From: Seriola aureovittata
Lineage: Eukaryota > Chordata > Actinopteri > Carangiformes > Carangidae
DNA: 64,000 nt
Reading direction: 5' to 3'
Assembly: GCF_021018895.1 (NCBI RefSeq)
Contig: NC_079376.1
Coordinates: 19,854,501 to 19,918,500 of the forward strand
The notes beneath the pieces are model-generated. The model was not told the origin of the DNA, made no database searches, and worked only from the letters and a program-made list of their open reading frames with translations. Position numbers and translations under genes: made by a program. This document shows, piece by piece, positions 46,456 to 60,179 of this stretch (positions within the stretch are counted from its first letter, which is position 1; each line of letters starts with the position of its first letter).

Positions 46456-47559
46456 TTAATAGTCTGTTGGTGCCCTGTAGACATTTTACAACCTAATGGA
46501 CAGTTAATATTTGAGTTATTATAAACACAATGCTAAGTGTTATTAGACTTCCCACCTGCAACCCCTTTGTAATCACCAACATTTTGAGTGGTAACTGTGA
46601 TTTGATTAAAGGTTTTTCTCAGTAAATTTAACATTACAATTACATTCATTTTGACTTAAAAACTTAGAAACTCAAAACAGAATTGTCAGAGATTTGTTGT
46701 CCTCAGTGAGCCAGATTTATTTCATTACGCTGCATTGTTGGGTGTAATATACTAATTTTTTTTAATAATGTAGGCTTTGTTGAGTTTGCACAGTGGGATA
46801 GGACTATACAGTGCATTTTACCTTTCAACTTTGGTAGCGTTTTTCTATTATTATTATTTTTATTTGTATTATTGGGATTTTTTTGCTTACACTGTTCAGA
46901 GCCCAGCTGATGATTTAATAACCTAAACTGTTATCCACTGAAATATGTTTACATTTGGGGAAAGTAGAAAGAAGCTGTGAATTAGTACAACCTGATATGG
47001 CAATCTAGTTAGCAAACAGTCTTTTTTTTTTTTTTTTTTTTTTTAAACAGTCACTATTTACTCTACTGTTGCGGTCTGTCTGTTGTTTTGTGCTGAGGAA
47101 GACGTGTACAGGTTACAGTGGGTGTTCAGACCCTTTTTGCTGCCAGTGCCTGGGCTTGGAGCAGCTGAAATCAACTGCAGAGGGTGACAGTGAACCAGAG
47201 AAGTGAAAAACTGTTGAACAAGGAGCTGAAAGATACTAAAACATTTCTTAAAGCTGAGGGGAAGTGTACAGTCAGGTACGGCTCTATTCTCTAGGCCCAT
47301 TTAGACTGTACGTGACCTAATAACAATAACTATTTTACACCGTATTACACTGCAGCCAAATGTGGCAGGGAAGGAGCAAACACAAAGTGCTGAAACAGCA
47401 CCAACACTAAGAAAAGAGAATGACAACCCGAATTAAAGCTGATAATTTAATATTAATTTTATGAAATTAAACAAATCACGGTCTCCCATTAGTAAATACA
47501 GGTTCTCTATCCTAACTGACTCCACAAGCTACGGCAACCCGCAACTTCAGCTCCCTCCT
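46456..47559. other. AT-rich unique sequence with poly-T
   Basis: A run of 23 T lies at 47022-47044. No gene recognised. Confidence 0.4.
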
Positions 47560-47790
47560 GCTACAATAATTGGACACAATTAATTTGGGAGGATTAATTG
47601 TTTCATGAGGGCACAATTTAGTGATTTAATTTAGTGATTAGATTATTAACTTGAGGAAAGCAATTAAGTCATTTGTAGGTATAACTTATTAATTTGAGGC
47701 TGCTCACAAATTAAGACAGTAAAAATAAATTTTGCTCCTACATGCTGTTAACAGTTTAATTAGAGATAAATAATTAACTAAATACGCGGT
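47560..47790. promoter_or_regulatory. cluster of homeodomain-type AT-core motifs
   Basis: About ten ATTA/TAATTA-type cores lie within 230 bp, including a perfect inverted repeat CAATTAAT (47577-47584) and ATTAATTG (47593-47600) with an 8-base spacer, then CAATTAAG, TTATTAATTTG, GTTTAATTAGAG and AATAATTAACTAA. Such clusters occur in developmental enhancers. In an AT-rich genome part of this is expected by chance, so regulatory function is inference. Confidence 0.3.
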
Positions 47791-49089
47791 GAATGATAAG
47801 AGATAGATTGGTAGACAAAAACAAGGCATTTTGAACTTTTCATGACATAGTAAATTGGCAAGTATTATTTTTAATCTTGATCATTTTTAAATAAAGAAAT
47901 GCTACAGGCTATAACTATGATATCTGACTTATTTTCACACATTTAATCACAGTTTTCCCAAAATACAGAAGCCCTGTTATTACAGTGTGAGTTCAATGTG
48001 TGCTTTTGAAAACACACCAATCATCTGTTGTATTGATTTTTGTTGTACCAAGTTTTCTAACTCAGTTTAAGGTTTTAGTGTTGTACAGGGAGTGAGTCAT
48101 CACTGAGGCAAGAGACATCAGTTTCATACACTACACACTATTGCCTCTTTGGGGGGAAACAACTGTTTTCAAAAGGAAGTCGATAGTAAAATAGATACTC
48201 TACTAGGACAAAGCACGACACTGGTAGTTAGAATTACAAATCAATACCGCAATACTAACATATGCTTAAGGGCTGATGAATCTGCCTGAAAGATACAATA
48301 GTGGGTGCAGTGTCAGCAGGAGTTTAATGCCACCATAAATGCCAGTCAAGGCAGGTTCTACTGTGGCATGTCCAACAGTCACTTATCAAACCTCCTTCAG
48401 TCTGCTGAGAGAAGACATTTGAGGTTTGGGCGATTGGATCGTGCACCTCAAAGGACCAGATGACAACATGATGAAAGGGTTTATACTGTGTGTGTTTGCC
48501 CTACATCAACCCAGGTCACAGGAGAGTACAAATTCTGAACTATGAGCATGTGAAAGATGAAAACGTAGTGCATAAGCATAATCTCTGGTGTCTATAAATA
48601 CAGTATAACACAGAACTCAGCACTATTCTCAGCACATTTTAATATAACATGGAAATAAAACCCTTTAGTTTAGAGTAACCTTACCTGAGTAGTTTGGGTC
48701 AGATTAATTGGTTTGTTTGAGGGCAGCTACTAAATAAATAGTATATAATCACCACTACATAAGTAGCATTAAAAATGACAAACTAAAATACACAAACAGC
48801 CAATTATTAACTGTGAAACCTTTTTCCCAAAGTAGAAAGAGGGAGAAAGACACTATCTTAGCAATAGCAATAGTAGTGAAACGATGCTGTAATAGAAATT
48901 AATTGATTGACCATGCAGTGATATTGACATTTAGATACTAAATTTGTCCCTCTTATCTTCAACAAAGTCCTCCAAATTACATGACAAAAGCACCATTTGT
49001 CCATGCTCTTTAGAACGACACGCTTTTTCTGATCTGAAGCTGCTGTAAGCTGGACGACATCATTTTTCTCTGTCTTCTAAAACCATAAA
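47791..49089. other. unique non-coding sequence
   Basis: Nothing recognised. Confidence 0.4.
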
Positions 49090-49434
49090 TCACTGAGTAG
49101 TGGTTAAAGGGGCAAAATTTTCTCTGCCGCCGAACATGGTTTGACAACAGCCTCGGCCATCATTCTTTAACAAGAGGTTAATTTGCCCTCTGAGCAGTGC
49201 TACGTCCTCAGGGCAGATTGGGGATAGCTGGGTAGCGCTCTAACTTCAACATGAGGCAAGATACAAGAGTTAACATTGGTGTTGCTTTCCACCACTGGAG
49301 ACAGCTCTTGGCGGAGTAAAGGAATGGCGTTTGATGATGAACTCACAACGTTTCTTCTAGACTTGTATGTAAACAGCTGTTAATGCTAACATTGGCTATG
49401 TAGCAATAGCAAAACGTAAAAATAGTTACATTAA
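49090..49434 (-). mobile_element. foldback element, second copy (one arm)
   Basis: Reverse complement of the 4628-5110 element: GCTTTCCACCACTGGAGACA, AGTAAAGGAATGG, TCTAGACTTGTATGTAAACA, GCTGTTAATGCTAACATTGG and CTATGTAGCAATAGCAAAA match its left arm, and the internal text CAGCCTCGGCCATCATT and GAGCAGTGCTACGTCC matches its centre. The other arm is missing or very diverged. It runs directly into the repeat that follows. Confidence 0.55.
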
Positions 49435-49735
49435 GGTTTGGTTAGGTTTAGGGACAAAACTGACATTGGTGGGTTTAGGGAAAGATCATGGTTTGAGTTA
49501 AAATAGGTAGGTAGTTAGGGTTATGGGGGCTTTGTTGTTATGGATACAATAAAAACAAGTTGCTCGGATTATGGACCAATCGTGGTAATGCTTTATAAAC
49601 AGAAAAACAGGTAATGAACCGTGGTCTCCTGTGTTAAAGTGTAATGTTTTGTTGACAATACACCATTCTCCTGCTGGAGTCAGGTCGCCTGACTTTCTTT
49701 TTTGCTCCAGTCATAATTACTACAGGGCTTTGTCA
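49435..49735 (-). repeat. interspersed repeat, third copy of CCTAAACCTAACC family
   Basis: GGTTTGGTTAGGTTTAGGG, GGGAAAGATCATGGTTTGAG, then GAACCGTGGTCTCCTGTG and finally CAGTCATAATTACTACAGGG, in the same order and orientation as 29225-29520. Confidence 0.55.
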
Positions 49736-51044
49736 TTTGAACATAAACAATATGTTTGGGGAATTCACAGAAAACAGTGATAACCTCGTTCTTCTTGTGA
49801 AGGCAGTCTCTTCTTTCTCTTTTTTTTTTCTGTACCTTTTTTGTCGTCTCGTCTCTGAGACCTTGCAGATGCTATCTTTTGTTTTACAAGGAAAAGATTA
49901 CTTTGTTTATATGCTTTGAGTATGAGTTTTCTCCTCATTATACATAAAAACAAAGTAAAACAGAATGTCAAGCTATCAATCAGTGAGACACTTCATCAAT
50001 GACAACTGAAAAACAAAAGCAACCGATAAGCATTTAATGTAGACTCTCACCCAGAAAACAATAAGTTAAGAAGAAAAAAAAATACCCAACTCAGGCTTTC
50101 TCTAACCCTCTTTTCTCTTGTCAATAGTGGTAGATGCACTGAATAAAGTCACTCTTCTATCCATTATTTCATCCCCAGTCTTTACTCAATCTCTCCAGAT
50201 GCTGAAAAAACAGATCAATAACTAAAACTGAACAAAGGGTAAAAACAAACCAACGCTCTTATGAAACAGAATGAGCAAAAGATAAGAAACAAGGGGATTT
50301 CACTTGTTATATCACCTTTAGCCACAGTGGTGAGCTGTAAAAGAAACGCGGGGCAAAGAAGAAAGACAAGAAACATTAGCGCTGTGCAAAACAAAGTGCA
50401 GTATGAACAATAACCTCATCCCTCATTACCTTAAGTGTACTGATGCAATTCTCATAAAACACCAAGGTACATAAAGAGAGGGAGTGGAGAGAGAAGGAAA
50501 CAATTAAAAAAATGCAGGAGCAAGGTAATGACTTGATGAAAATGCTGCATAGATCAATCGATAGAGAATTGCCAGACAGATAAACAACACCAAATAAGTT
50601 TGTTGTAAGAAAAGGATTTAGGAAATAAAGGAAGAGGGCAGAGGGATAACAAGGGGTGAAATTAATGCTGATGGTTAGATACAGAAGGAGAGCTGATGAC
50701 TTCATATGTGTTTTTGGAAACAAGACAGAAAGCTGGCACTAATATGAATGAATTGTTTTCTAAATGAACACCAAGCTCAGCCAGAGTGCTGTTCCACCAT
50801 TACCTCAAGTCTACCTTGGGTCATTGCCACTAATATGGTGAAGGTTGGTATTGAAAACATCTCTGAAATGAATGCAGTCCAGTAAAACAGTAACAGCTCT
50901 GACACAATGTCAACAAGACTTAAAGTCCACAATCATGAGCCTCACCGTGAGGCTAGGTTATTAAGGGTATTAAGGAAAACTGAATACTGCATTCAAACAT
51001 TTTTTTACCTTTGAAGAGAGCCAGGGTATTTCCCCTGCTTTTAG
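49736..51044. other. unique non-coding sequence
   Basis: No exon is supported. A purine-rich patch at 50340-50690 yields a spurious 115-codon minus-strand frame. Confidence 0.4.
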
Positions 51045-51180
51045 TCTTCATGCAAAGCTAAGCTAACCATATCGTGGCTCTAGCGTCATAGTTGAGTGGT
51101 ATTCTTTTCATCATGCTCTCAGCGAGACAGCAAATAAATGTATTTCCCCAAATTCTGAACTACTATAGTACCTTACTTAT
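51045..51180 (+). repeat. short interspersed repeat copy
   Basis: AAAGCTAAGCTAACCATATC, GTGGTATTCTTTTCATCATG, CTCTCAGCGAGACAGCAAAT and GTATTTCCCCAAATTCTGAA in order. Same family as 4440-4605 and 53010-53105. Confidence 0.5.
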
Positions 51181-52159
51181 TACTTATCTTACTATCTATA
51201 GTAACATCCTGAATATCATATATCATGAGTTTTGTATTGACTTTGTTGCAGTCACTGGCAGAGGAAACATTAGAAGACTTTTCAGACTTTTTGGTTGTCT
51301 TTGGGATGAGGGTCAAGTCTGCATCTTCTCTGCATATGTTACATGGACTGTATGTCAAGACGTACATAGCCTCTGTGATGTCTGCGCCAGACAGAACCAG
51401 GTGAAGTAAAGATAACTGAAGATTACCTGAGTTGAGGACAACTATCACTGAAATTACATTACTGTAAGTGCAATTAAAGTAAAAGGCCAATAAGAACTTA
51501 TCTAACCAGAGATATTTTCCCCTGTTTCCTCTGCTGACTCCCGGTGTCTTTACGCAACATCATTGCATTGGTTAAGCTAATAGCTAACTGTTAGCAAACA
51601 CTACAATGAAAGCTGTATGTGAGTCTAACTGATTATCTTAGTTTACCACAAATCTTAAAACATGGCAGATTGTTGTAAACTGAGCAACTGACTGAGACAA
51701 ACCAGAACAATCAAATCAAATCTGTTCTGAATTCATTCTTAAAAAAAAAAGAAAAAAAAAGAACCAGTAATAGTGTGAGCTGGATCAATAGTCAAAGTGT
51801 ATGGATAAGATAAAGATCAAATCATCTGGTTAATGTCTGACTTTGGTAGGATGAGCATGTCACAGTTCAAATCCCCTCACTTTAAGTATTGTTTTATCAG
51901 TGTTATTTTGTGAATATAATTTTTTATGGCCCACAGTAAGATCAGTCACAAACGTGAAGGATTACTTTATGTGTAAGTGTTATCAATTCATTAGAAAATG
52001 GAACTTTTTAATATCTTTAGTCCTTGTAGCTGATAAATATTCTGGAAAAGACATCTGCTGCTGCCTGAGAATTCACACTGAATAGGGGTTTCAGAAAATA
52101 TGCAACCCAGAATCTGGGTTTATTGATCATGCCAGAGTGTCGCTTTGATTTTCTGGAGG
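51181..52159. other. unique non-coding sequence
   Basis: Nothing recognised. A-rich run at 51741-51761. Confidence 0.4.
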
Positions 52160-52246
52160 AAAATTAATTTTTTAGATTAAATCGACTATTCGATAAAATA
52201 GTCGATAGATTAAACTTTGGAAAAATAGTCGTTAGTGGCAGCCCTA
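52160..52246 (-). mobile_element. hAT-like transposon end fragment
   Basis: On the minus strand it begins TAGGGCTGCCACTAACGACT, close to the CAGGGCTGCAACTAACGA terminus of a large group of fish hAT elements, and continues with CGACTATTTTATCGAATAG, typical of their subterminal repeats. Only one end is visible. No transposase. Confidence 0.7.
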
Positions 52247-53009
52247 CTTTTTATATCATAAAAAGGAAGTGGTATCACCAAACCTTAGTGGTGAAGAGGA
52301 GATATTAGATGGTATGAAGGGAACAAGGACAAGAAGAGGTGAAGAAGAGGGAGCTGAGAAAACAGAGGAGGCTGTGGGCCATCACAAGTATGAAAAATAG
52401 ATCAGACAGTCTCAAGTCAAAGGTCTCTGCTCAACAAGACATGAGGATGCGAGTTTCCAACACTGCATATCACCCAACAGTGGCACTGACACATACACAC
52501 ACACACATTCACACTTCCTCTCTGCAGCTGATTTGTTATCTCTGCCTATCCAGGGTCACTGCTCATGTTTGATTGGCTGACACACTGTAATTTAGAGGAA
52601 GTGGAATGTTGCTATGCCGACACCAGTCAAGGCCAGAGACAGAGAGGAGGAAAAAGAGAGTGACGAGTAACGAATATTGATTCTTTTAGCGTAACATTTG
52701 GCCAGTCACTGCTCTCTGATGAAGTGAAAGGTTAATGAAGCACTGAGGACTGTATTACCTAAATGTCTGTGGTAGTGCTAATGCATCTGCATGCAGAAAC
52801 ACAAGCATCGGTCTGTGTAGAGGGGCTTTTCTGCATGTGGAGGGCAGGCTGCAGCTGTGCATCAGATTTTTAACACACCAGGAGATACATTTCTAACCTG
52901 AGACCACTTTCCTTTTCAAATGGTCACAGACTTTTGGACTCTACTGTATTTCTAAACCCTAACTATAATGCTGACTTCCTTGCTCTTATTATTACCATCT
53001 GACAAGCAA
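52247..53009. other. unique non-coding with short CA run
   Basis: (AC)n at 52495-52507. No exon is supported. Confidence 0.4.
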
Positions 53010-53138
53010 AACAAAAGATATCTTTATGCTAAATAGCTACCAGCAGGCATTTATCTTAGCATTAAGCCCAAAATCTAAATTTCTTGAACTATTCCTTTAA
53101 CTGATATTTTCACCTTTTTTTTTTTTTTTTTTTTTTTT
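53010..53138 (+). repeat. short interspersed repeat tail plus poly-T
   Basis: GCTAAATAGCTACCAGCAGG, TCTTAGCATTAAGCCCAAAA and CTTGAACTATTCCTTTAACT match the end of the repeat family at 51045 and 4440. A run of 24 T follows at 53115-53138. Confidence 0.5.
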
Positions 53139-56100
53139 ATTATAACAGTCGGTCCCCATATGGGTCAAAGCAAAATTGAATTCAACCTCACAGAATGCCT
53201 TCATGTCTGCCTACCTACAGTAAATTCCTAATGTTAAGCACCAGTTCTTTATTAGACACACAAACACCTCTGCTTTCTTTGTAAATTCCATTTAATGTAA
53301 CCATTTTACTGTTGACTCTTTTATTTTTGTTTTCATAATTTCATACTGAATACAGGTACTTTTTTTCATAATCCACATAATAACCAGCATTACTATAATC
53401 CCTCATTTTTAATCCTCCAGTCCCTAACACTGCGCTCTCTCTCTCTGTCATATTCCCGATGCTGCCTGAAAAGCATGAGCGTAGGACGGAGGACTGAATG
53501 CACAAAACAAATATGCAGGACAGACATTTCATTCACACCGCTCCAAACAAACTGCAAGGTAAGAAGAAAATGTCGCACACGCTTACATGTGCTGGCAGGT
53601 GTGTAGACACTCATCCCTGTGATTCGGAGAGGAGGCAGGTTGTGCGAAAGGCATGACGCACACAAGGTATAAAGATATAAGCATGGATGAATGTGAATAT
53701 ATAAATCACAACCAATGTCTGCATTGCCTTTTCTTATCTTTTTACATAGAACTGGAAAGTTTCTCTTTTATACATAATAAGCAGATACAGTCGAGATAGA
53801 TACAGAGTCCCCATAATCAAGAGCACTGAGAAGCCAACAAATAGGGTTTGATTGTAGAAAGTCAGACAATATCCCATTTCATGACAGTGCAGAGAGCAAC
53901 TGGTCTCTTCTGAAATCACAGGGAGTGGACTAGAGTCTGACCTCAGCTGCAGGTTTCATAAACCAAGCTGGCCGTCAACATGTACATCGGTTTCCCTCTC
54001 ATCTACCAGCAGTTCCTTTCCATCCATTTTGTCCATCCAATGTAATGGCAGAGATTTCCAATCTGGCATACTTACCCAAGGGCAACAATGAGGCTCAGAA
54101 CAGACAGATTTTAAAGGACTATAAGACATTTTTTTTGTTTTTTCCAAAGCATAGCTTATTGAGGTAAAAAAAAGTTGTTTCCTTGATGGCATGTGGCAGG
54201 TGTGCTGGTTTGCCCAAAACCACAGTAAGAGGCTATCGCCTGCAGCTCTTCATCTAAGAGCTCACTCTGTTTCACTACTGTACTATTCCTCCTCGAAAAA
54301 GATTTCAAACAAATCCACCGACCAAATAGCTCCGACTACTGTATGTCATATTTTGTTGTGTGGACCAATCTGTATTGAGGAATACAAAAGTCCACGAATG
54401 AATCTCTGCTTTTCCAGAGCTTCTTCACAATAAAAACTTCCATCTGGTTTGCTGGTGGCAAACTTGAAGGAGCAGCAGAAAAACATGTTCACTTTGTATC
54501 AGAAAAAACTCAAACACACCTCTAATATGTCTTAGGTGGGTATCAGTAATCAGTATAAGGTATCGGTAATCAGTAAAATAAGGATGATATTTTAAAGTAC
54601 AAACATATATGTAGGAGTGAAACTAAATTGTAAACTATAAAGTTTAGTTTAGTTTAGTTGAAACTAAAAAAGTACTGAGAATTGAATGTTTTATCTTTTG
54701 ACAGATAGGCTGGATTCTTTCTATTAGGCCCAGCTGTGCTACCAAGCAGTATGACTCTAGGTGGTTGTCCCCTGCTGTGAGGAGGTAGTAGAAACATGTT
54801 CGCAGCTCGCCACAAATAAAGCAGGCTAGCCTGGACGCATGGAAAAATAGTAGAATTCATTGACATAAATCTTAGTGCTACTGTGCGGCTGTCTTTAGCT
54901 TTTCTACATTTTAAAATAACAAGATAAGAATGACATGAAAACAGAGATGGAAAGAGATAGAAATTATTATTTTAACAAACCTGGATGTGGAAAAACTGAA
55001 GACAAAAGAAAATGTAAAATTGGACTGAAAGCAACTCTGTTTTGCAAATTCAAGTCTAATATGTGAATATCATTTAGGTTCAGATATAAGAGTTGGAAAT
55101 CACTTCACAGACAAACAGTGGGTTCAGTGTTGGATCTGTAGGTGTTGGAAAGTCTGCTGTGTTTGCTGAGTATTAGTGACGGTTTCTCTGCCAAGATGGG
55201 CTTTTGCTTTCTTCTGCTTTCGTCTCTTGTGTGTGTGTGTGTGTGTGAGAAAGAGAGTGCTTGCATCTATCAGGACTCTGTCTTTCTCTGTTCATTTGCC
55301 AGGAGCAGTAATTACTTCACTGTCACTGCACTCATGCAAACACAAGCACACAAATAAGCACACACTGCTATTAAACAGATGACCTGGTTTAAAGCATCAA
55401 ACGGGTATACCTATGTTTTTTCATACAGCTAATAAAGCCTCTGATTCTAAACCCTCCGCTGTATTTACCACAAAGCTGCTTCTGTCTGCTGCTGCAGGAT
55501 TAACTTACCTCACAGGCGTCATGGGCTCCTATTATTTTCAAAACTCTCTAAAACAGCTCAGACACACTGTAGCACTGGCCTAACAAAACAAATCATGTTG
55601 AGCAGAGTGTGTATTGCAGCTTTCCTAACTTAACCCTGCTCATGTTTTTTTTTTTCCTCTGAGTCAAACTGGTTTTGGTTTTTCTCATTAGCGTGTGCTG
55701 CTACATAGCCCTGGTGACAGTGACAGTGGAGGAAGAGTGGAGACTAGTATCTAGCTAGAGCCACAATGTGATTCTTTACATTAAATTCTGGTGAAATAGA
55801 AATGCCTCAGCTGCAGTGACTCAGACATTCAGAAGTCATATAAGAAGAACTATTAGAGTTATCTGATTTACAGTGATGGATTGTGCAGTACTGCATGCCA
55901 CTTCTTCTAAATGGGTTTTTTTTGAAGTACTAGAATATAAATGCATTAAAAAAAAGTGTTACCCTTTACTGGAAGGTTTGCATTTTCTGTGAAGTAAAGA
56001 AAGCACATAGTAGTAGCTTGTATTGTCTTCAGAACCTATAATGAGCATACAATATCCATTTAACCAGTAAATGGGTCTATTAAACAAGATTACCTCAACA

Positions 56101-57151
56101 ATAACGGTATGTCTGAAAGGGTAGAGAAGGCGAGCTAGCCTGAGTGACTTTGCTGAGTACTGTTAATCTGTCATCATGTTATGCATTATTAAACCTGCAT
56201 TAACTGATTTTTGTCGGCCACTTGGAGTCAGCGTAACAAGCTATGAACAGCACAGACATATTGTCACCATGGTTATAATGAATATGTTAGTGAACAGGTG
56301 CTAATTTACACATCCAGCAGACATTGAGGAATATTACTGTTCATTTGAAGTCATGTAGATGTTCAACTGACGAATGTACCTTCTTTGCTATCCACCAACT
56401 GCAGAGGAAAACACCCTCTCTTTAGCTGCTAAATGCTACAGCTACTCACAGCTAGTTGCTAACTTTGTCTGCATTTTGGTGCTGGGCAGGTGGCGTATAC
56501 TGTTTTTTGGGGTTTTTTTTTTTACTGAAAAAAGCTGCCAAATGGGGTTACAGCATGTCTTCCAACCAAAAGAACCATCTTTCCTTACCCTGTGATACGA
56601 TTAAGATTCTGACCAATAGCCGATGCTCATTAACTGACCGATAAAATTATTAGAACAGAGTGAAAGTGTCTGTAACCCGTTAAAAAAATACAAATACACA
56701 GGGGTTAAAGGAGGCCGGAATGACTTTCCACCACCTTCGATTAATAAGTGAATAAATCTGAGCGAGTGAGACAGATGAGCAGACAGGGGCAGGAGAGAAG
56801 CCCCTCCTGGCAGAACATCACACAAGGTGATGGTCCTTTCAACTTCATTGTTGCAGCAGGAGCGCCGCCCCGCTTATCCAGGGACGCATAAAAAGCTCTA
56901 TGTTATAAATTCATGAGGTTATTATAAAGATCAGCTCTAAGTGTGATTAAAAAAGAGCAGGGGAGCAGAATCACTTCTGAACCGACACGGAGAGTGATAT
57001 ACAGTAGCAAATGATACACGTTTTCACTTTATGGTCATTAAGTGGAGTTTTAAATTTGTCAGATCTATGTAGTATCATTAATGCATTTAAGTCTACCAAA
57101 TAAATTATCTATAACACACTCAGTGTTGTAGATGAAGTGTTACTATTGCAG
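53139..57151. other. long unique non-coding stretch
   Basis: No exon, RNA gene or clear transposon recognised over 4 kb. Simple sequence: (GT)10 at 55228-55247, a TTTAG tandem at 54641-54658, and a GTATCAGTAATCAGTATAAG duplication at 54540-54580. Confidence 0.4.
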
Positions 57152-57171
57152 ACACACACACACACACACAC
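57152..57171. repeat. (AC)10 microsatellite
   Basis: Uninterrupted AC run of 20 bases. A poly-A run (about 15) follows at 57320-57334. Confidence 0.95.
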
Positions 57172-59929
57172 TGAATTCTGACCAACAGATCATACTCAAC
57201 AACAAAACACAGTAAACAAACCACCTTGCTTTGATCCTGTGAATTTCCACTTCCTCCTCTCTTCATCCTTCCCTCCATCACTCCCTCTTGCCCCTGTACC
57301 AGGAAATATTGGTCTGATCAAAAAAAAAAAAAAACAGCCAACTCAACACACTTTGATCTTTGCAACTACTCTGGTCCACTGCCTTTCCTACTCTATCTCA
57401 TAGCCACAAATCTTCCTGGTATTATTTTCCCCCCTTGTTCTCTTGCAGTCCTTTTCTATATATTTCCTCACATTTGTTCTCCCAGCAAACACTCTCTCCT
57501 CTTCCTCTATTCTCCATTCTCATGAAGTGTACTTTCCAGAACCATGCTCTCATTTCTGAGTTGTTCCTTACTACAACTCCTCAAGAGGGTGCTTCCTTCT
57601 ATCTACACCTAATCTTTGAACTTGAACTTTGTTTTGAGAGTCCTTTAGCTTTATCCTCAGTTGGAGCCAGTGGATTGTGCATTGTTGATTGCTCTGAGCT
57701 CATACATGGATGCAGAGTGTCAGTGGGGTCAGAACGAGCAACCCTAAGAGTGCAATCTGACATTTTCAAAAATTCTGAGTTGTGTGCTATTTGAAGTAGA
57801 AGATAAATCAGCCAACCCACATGGACTGGATTATATTGTGAATGTAGAATCTGTACTGCACTGATAATTGGCATCTCTCCTCAAGAAGACATCAGGCTCA
57901 GTGCAGCAGACAGAGAGGTGTGATGGTGATAACAACTATGGAAAGACAGAGCTCACAGGTGGTTACAGGGGTGGAGGTGCAACTTTTGGTATGCTGAACA
58001 GCAGCAGAAGCAAGTGTGGCAGGAAAAGAGTGAGACGAGTATTGATGGTTTAAAGGGGCTGTCTGTTTACAGGTCTGTGGGAGTACTACTGCAAAGCTGC
58101 AGGTGAAGACAGTTGTACAAATCCTTTTGTGGCTCCAGAGAGAGCTGATAAATTGACTCAAGTGACGTCACTAGACGCACAACAGGGGGGCAAACCCAGA
58201 AGCCAGAAACATTTTTGGCTCATGCGCCAGGTAAGCAAATTACAAGTGAGTCCGGTATCCAATAATACATCCATGACTGTTTCCCAGAGTCCTTTGTGTT
58301 CAAAAGGTACACCCCAAAAGGAACAGTGCCATGTCATGGCATTTAGGAGAACTGCAATATTAGAGTAAAAAAATTTTAAATTGCCAAATAATCCGGATGA
58401 TAGTGTGTACATTGAATGCCTGGTCGCTTATAGACAGAAGCGTGCCCTGTAGCCCCTGTAACCACACCCAACGGTGATGTCATAGTGACATGGTAAATAC
58501 TGACACCACCCTCTAATAACTACAGCTGGAAGACAGCAAAACCAATGATATACAGTATATATCAATGGTGGTGCAGCATCCTCAGCACCTTCCTTCACTG
58601 CCCGTGTTTCACGTGTCTGCAACAGCCGTGGCTGGAGCCTGTTTTTGTTCTCAACATCAAAATGGATTCACCCTCTCATCACATTGAATCGGATATCAAG
58701 ATTGTGGTGGAATTTTAGTCTGGCAGTGTTGTATTCCATAAAAAATTGCACAATTGAATGTTACCTACAGTCCCTGAAGAACAATTTTGTCTCATTCTTT
58801 TCTTTTAACTCCCCTCATTTCGCTCTCTCCTCCTCGCTTGCTGAGTGTTCACCAAGGTTGAAAAACATGTATCCCTCCTTTCATCTTTCACATCTCCCAT
58901 CCACCTCTCCCCGCTCAACACTCCCCTCTACTTAAAAAAACATGTATTCATCTTTTTCACCCCTCTCTTCTTCTCCCTGTCAGTCTATTAGGGTATCCAC
59001 CCTCTCCTCCCTATGTCGTCTCTCTATTTAAATGTTTTTCCACTCACCATTCATTCATCCATCCACAGAGAGGGATTGAAGAGCATGGTCACAGTGCAGA
59101 GTGAAGTAAATTGGCAAACGCTGCCTGCACTACTGGGTTGGAGGGAATTGGTGAGGAGAAGGACTGGGAGGGGAGGAAAGAAAATTACAGCAGAATGGAG
59201 ACCCTTTGGAATGGAAAAGGAGCGACCGCCTCCGTTTACCCTCTCCACAATTTTTATTTCTTCATCGCCGCCTCGCCATCGATTTTCTCTCCCTTTTTCA
59301 CGGTATATTTAGCCCACAGTTCAGTATGTTTACCCATGTTTCCTTCCGCCACCTCTTCCACACTCATTCTTCATCTATCATATTCACTCTTCCACTAATT
59401 CTCTGTGAAGTCTGAATATAAATGTAAGAAAATTATCCCACAACAGTGGCATGTTTTTGCAACAACTTAATGTTTTTTGCTGCTTTGTTTGGAAGCACCA
59501 GAGCTTGATTCTAACAAATACTGACACATGAAATTGCATTGGAAACAAGCAGAATTATCGCACACCAATATCAGGTTATTTTTTCCCTGGATTTAAGAAG
59601 AATACATCTCTTCTTTCATCTTCCATCTCTCTATCCTCCCCCCTTTTCTTACTTCTCTTCCTCAAATGTGTCAAAAGTATTAACATTCCGCCAACAGCTA
59701 ACTGATCCACACAATAAACACTTGAGCAGCCTGTGACATTTTATTGTTGTCTCTCTTTTACATTATATCTTCCTCATCTGCAGGGAGAGAACTCAAACCA
59801 TCTAAAACTGACAACATCAACAAATTATTTAACATCATCCTCATGTAATATAAAAGTGTCACAGGGGATGTGAGGCAAAGATACTGCATGAGGTGAAAAG
59901 GACTTGAAATAAGTTAGAAGCCCCAAGCA
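57172..59929. other. unique non-coding, pyrimidine-rich patches
   Basis: No exon is supported. Pyrimidine-rich segments lie at 57245-57300, 58790-58990, 59240-59400 and 59600-59680. The 57600-57760 part has open frames on both strands without recognisable domains. Text at 58160-58200 and 58471-58490 hints at a dispersed repeat. Confidence 0.35.
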
Positions 59930-60070
59930 TCCCAGCAGACACACAGCAGGAAACCAACGTTGTTAATGTTGATATTTGGTTGAATTTAGGTTGTGATGTC
60001 GGGTGACCAAACTTCAATATCAGGACGTCTAATGCCAAGTCATTTTGATCTGATTTTCATTTCCAACTAA
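59930..60070. repeat. fragment of a dispersed repeat (AACGTTG / TTTAGGTTG boxes)
   Basis: CAACGTTGTTAATGTTGATA, GTTGAATTTAGGTTGTGATG, GGTGACCAAACTTCAATATC and AGGACGTCTAATGCC. This resembles a teleost repeat built on AACGTTGAATTTAGGTTG and GACCAAATTTCAACGTC boxes. Confidence 0.5.
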
Positions 60071-60179
60071 AATTTAACACGTGTCCATTGTTAGAGTCGT
60101 TAGAGTCCATCTTTCTGGCATTACATTGATGTCCGTTACCGGCTGGGATATGACAACTTGCAATAGTACTACAACAGTG

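Noticed and set aside
57360..57794. 144-codon plus-strand frame
   Set aside because: The first half is pyrimidine-tract translation; the second half has open frames on both strands without a known domain.
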